Assembly: GCF_001562425.1 (NCBI RefSeq)
Contig: NZ_LOED01000025.1
Coordinates: 1-34,607 of the forward strand
Reading direction: 5' to 3'
Origin: Fervidicola ferrireducens
GTDB taxonomy: Bacteria > Bacillota > Thermosediminibacteria > Thermosediminibacterales > Thermosediminibacteraceae
Length of the DNA stretch: 34,607 nucleotides
The notes beneath the pieces were generated by a model. It was not told the origin of the DNA. It saw nothing but the letters and a program-made list of their open reading frames with translations, and made no database searches. Below are positions 34,588 to 34,607 of this stretch, piece by piece. How positions within the stretch are numbered: position 1 is the stretch's first letter; every line of letters begins with the position of its first letter. Position numbers and translations under genes: made by a program.

Positions 34588-34607
34588 TATAATATAGCAA
34601 AAAGGAG
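34588..34607 (+). promoter_or_regulatory. Possible -10 and ribosome binding site for a gene beyond the window
   Basis: TATAAT (34588-34593) is followed by AAAAAGGAG at the last bases (34599-34607). These suggest a forward gene starting just past the edge, but no coding sequence is visible and the -35 is not recognisable. Confidence 0.3.

Overview
The window is a chromosomal segment of a spore-forming, probably thermophilic, anaerobic Firmicute of the Thermoanaerobacter/Thermosediminibacter type. This is inferred from four things: Lys/Glu/Ile-rich proteins, frequent TTG/GTG starts with strong GGAGG ribosome binding sites, sporulation genes (spoVM, an alpha/beta SASP, ylbJ, a YteA-like protein), and a gene order matching two Bacillus subtilis blocks (the ylo/prkC cluster and ylbH-ylbM). 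No database search was possible; identities come from motifs, length and synteny.

Bases 1-3100 are an accessory, decaying zone. It holds the 5' end of an IS256-family transposase, an intact S-layer-homology surface protein, a frameshifted secreted protein of unknown function, the tail of an EAL/HDOD-type signalling protein, the tail of an LrgB-like membrane protein, and an internally deleted ISLre2-family transposase gene. From about 3195 on, the sequence is compact housekeeping DNA.

Bases 3198-7975 hold a small DUF5665 membrane protein and a YteA/DksA-like zinc-finger protein, closed by a terminator. Next is a promoter-led lspA-rluD-pyrR operon converging on rqcH (ribosome quality control). 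A divergent promoter region (8000-8060) separates rqcH from a long co-directional run: dapF-dapL (lysine/peptidoglycan precursor), yicC, remA, gmk, rpoZ, coaBC, priA, def, fmt, a DUF116 protein, rsmB, rlmN, prpC, prkC and rpe. The run ends at a terminator overlapping the rpe stop codon. Most junctions overlap or are under 30 bases, suggesting one transcript that couples translation start, RNA modification, nucleotide and CoA supply and the PrpC/PrkC phosphorylation switch.

Bases 23550-28602 contain two short genes: a 52-residue membrane protein and a 30-residue SpoVM homologue. They are followed by convergent rpmB, then an Asp23-family gene, a FakA/YloV-type kinase gene, recG and a monocistronic alpha/beta SASP with a strong terminator. 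Bases 28603-28860 hold a GC-rich hairpin, a possible 20-codon ORF and a clear promoter for rsmD-coaD. The end of the window follows ylbH-ylbM: rsmD, coaD, a coiled-coil protein, ylbJ (reverse strand), a patatin-like gene, a PDZ-Lon protease and a tmcAL homologue on the reverse strand.

The points most worth a second look are the spoVM-sized gene, the tmcAL gene that has lost its N-terminal nucleotidyltransferase region, the absence of rsgA and thiN from their usual slots, the layered wreckage in the first 3 kb, and the hairpin/mini-ORF before rsmD. I see no tRNA, rRNA or CRISPR array.
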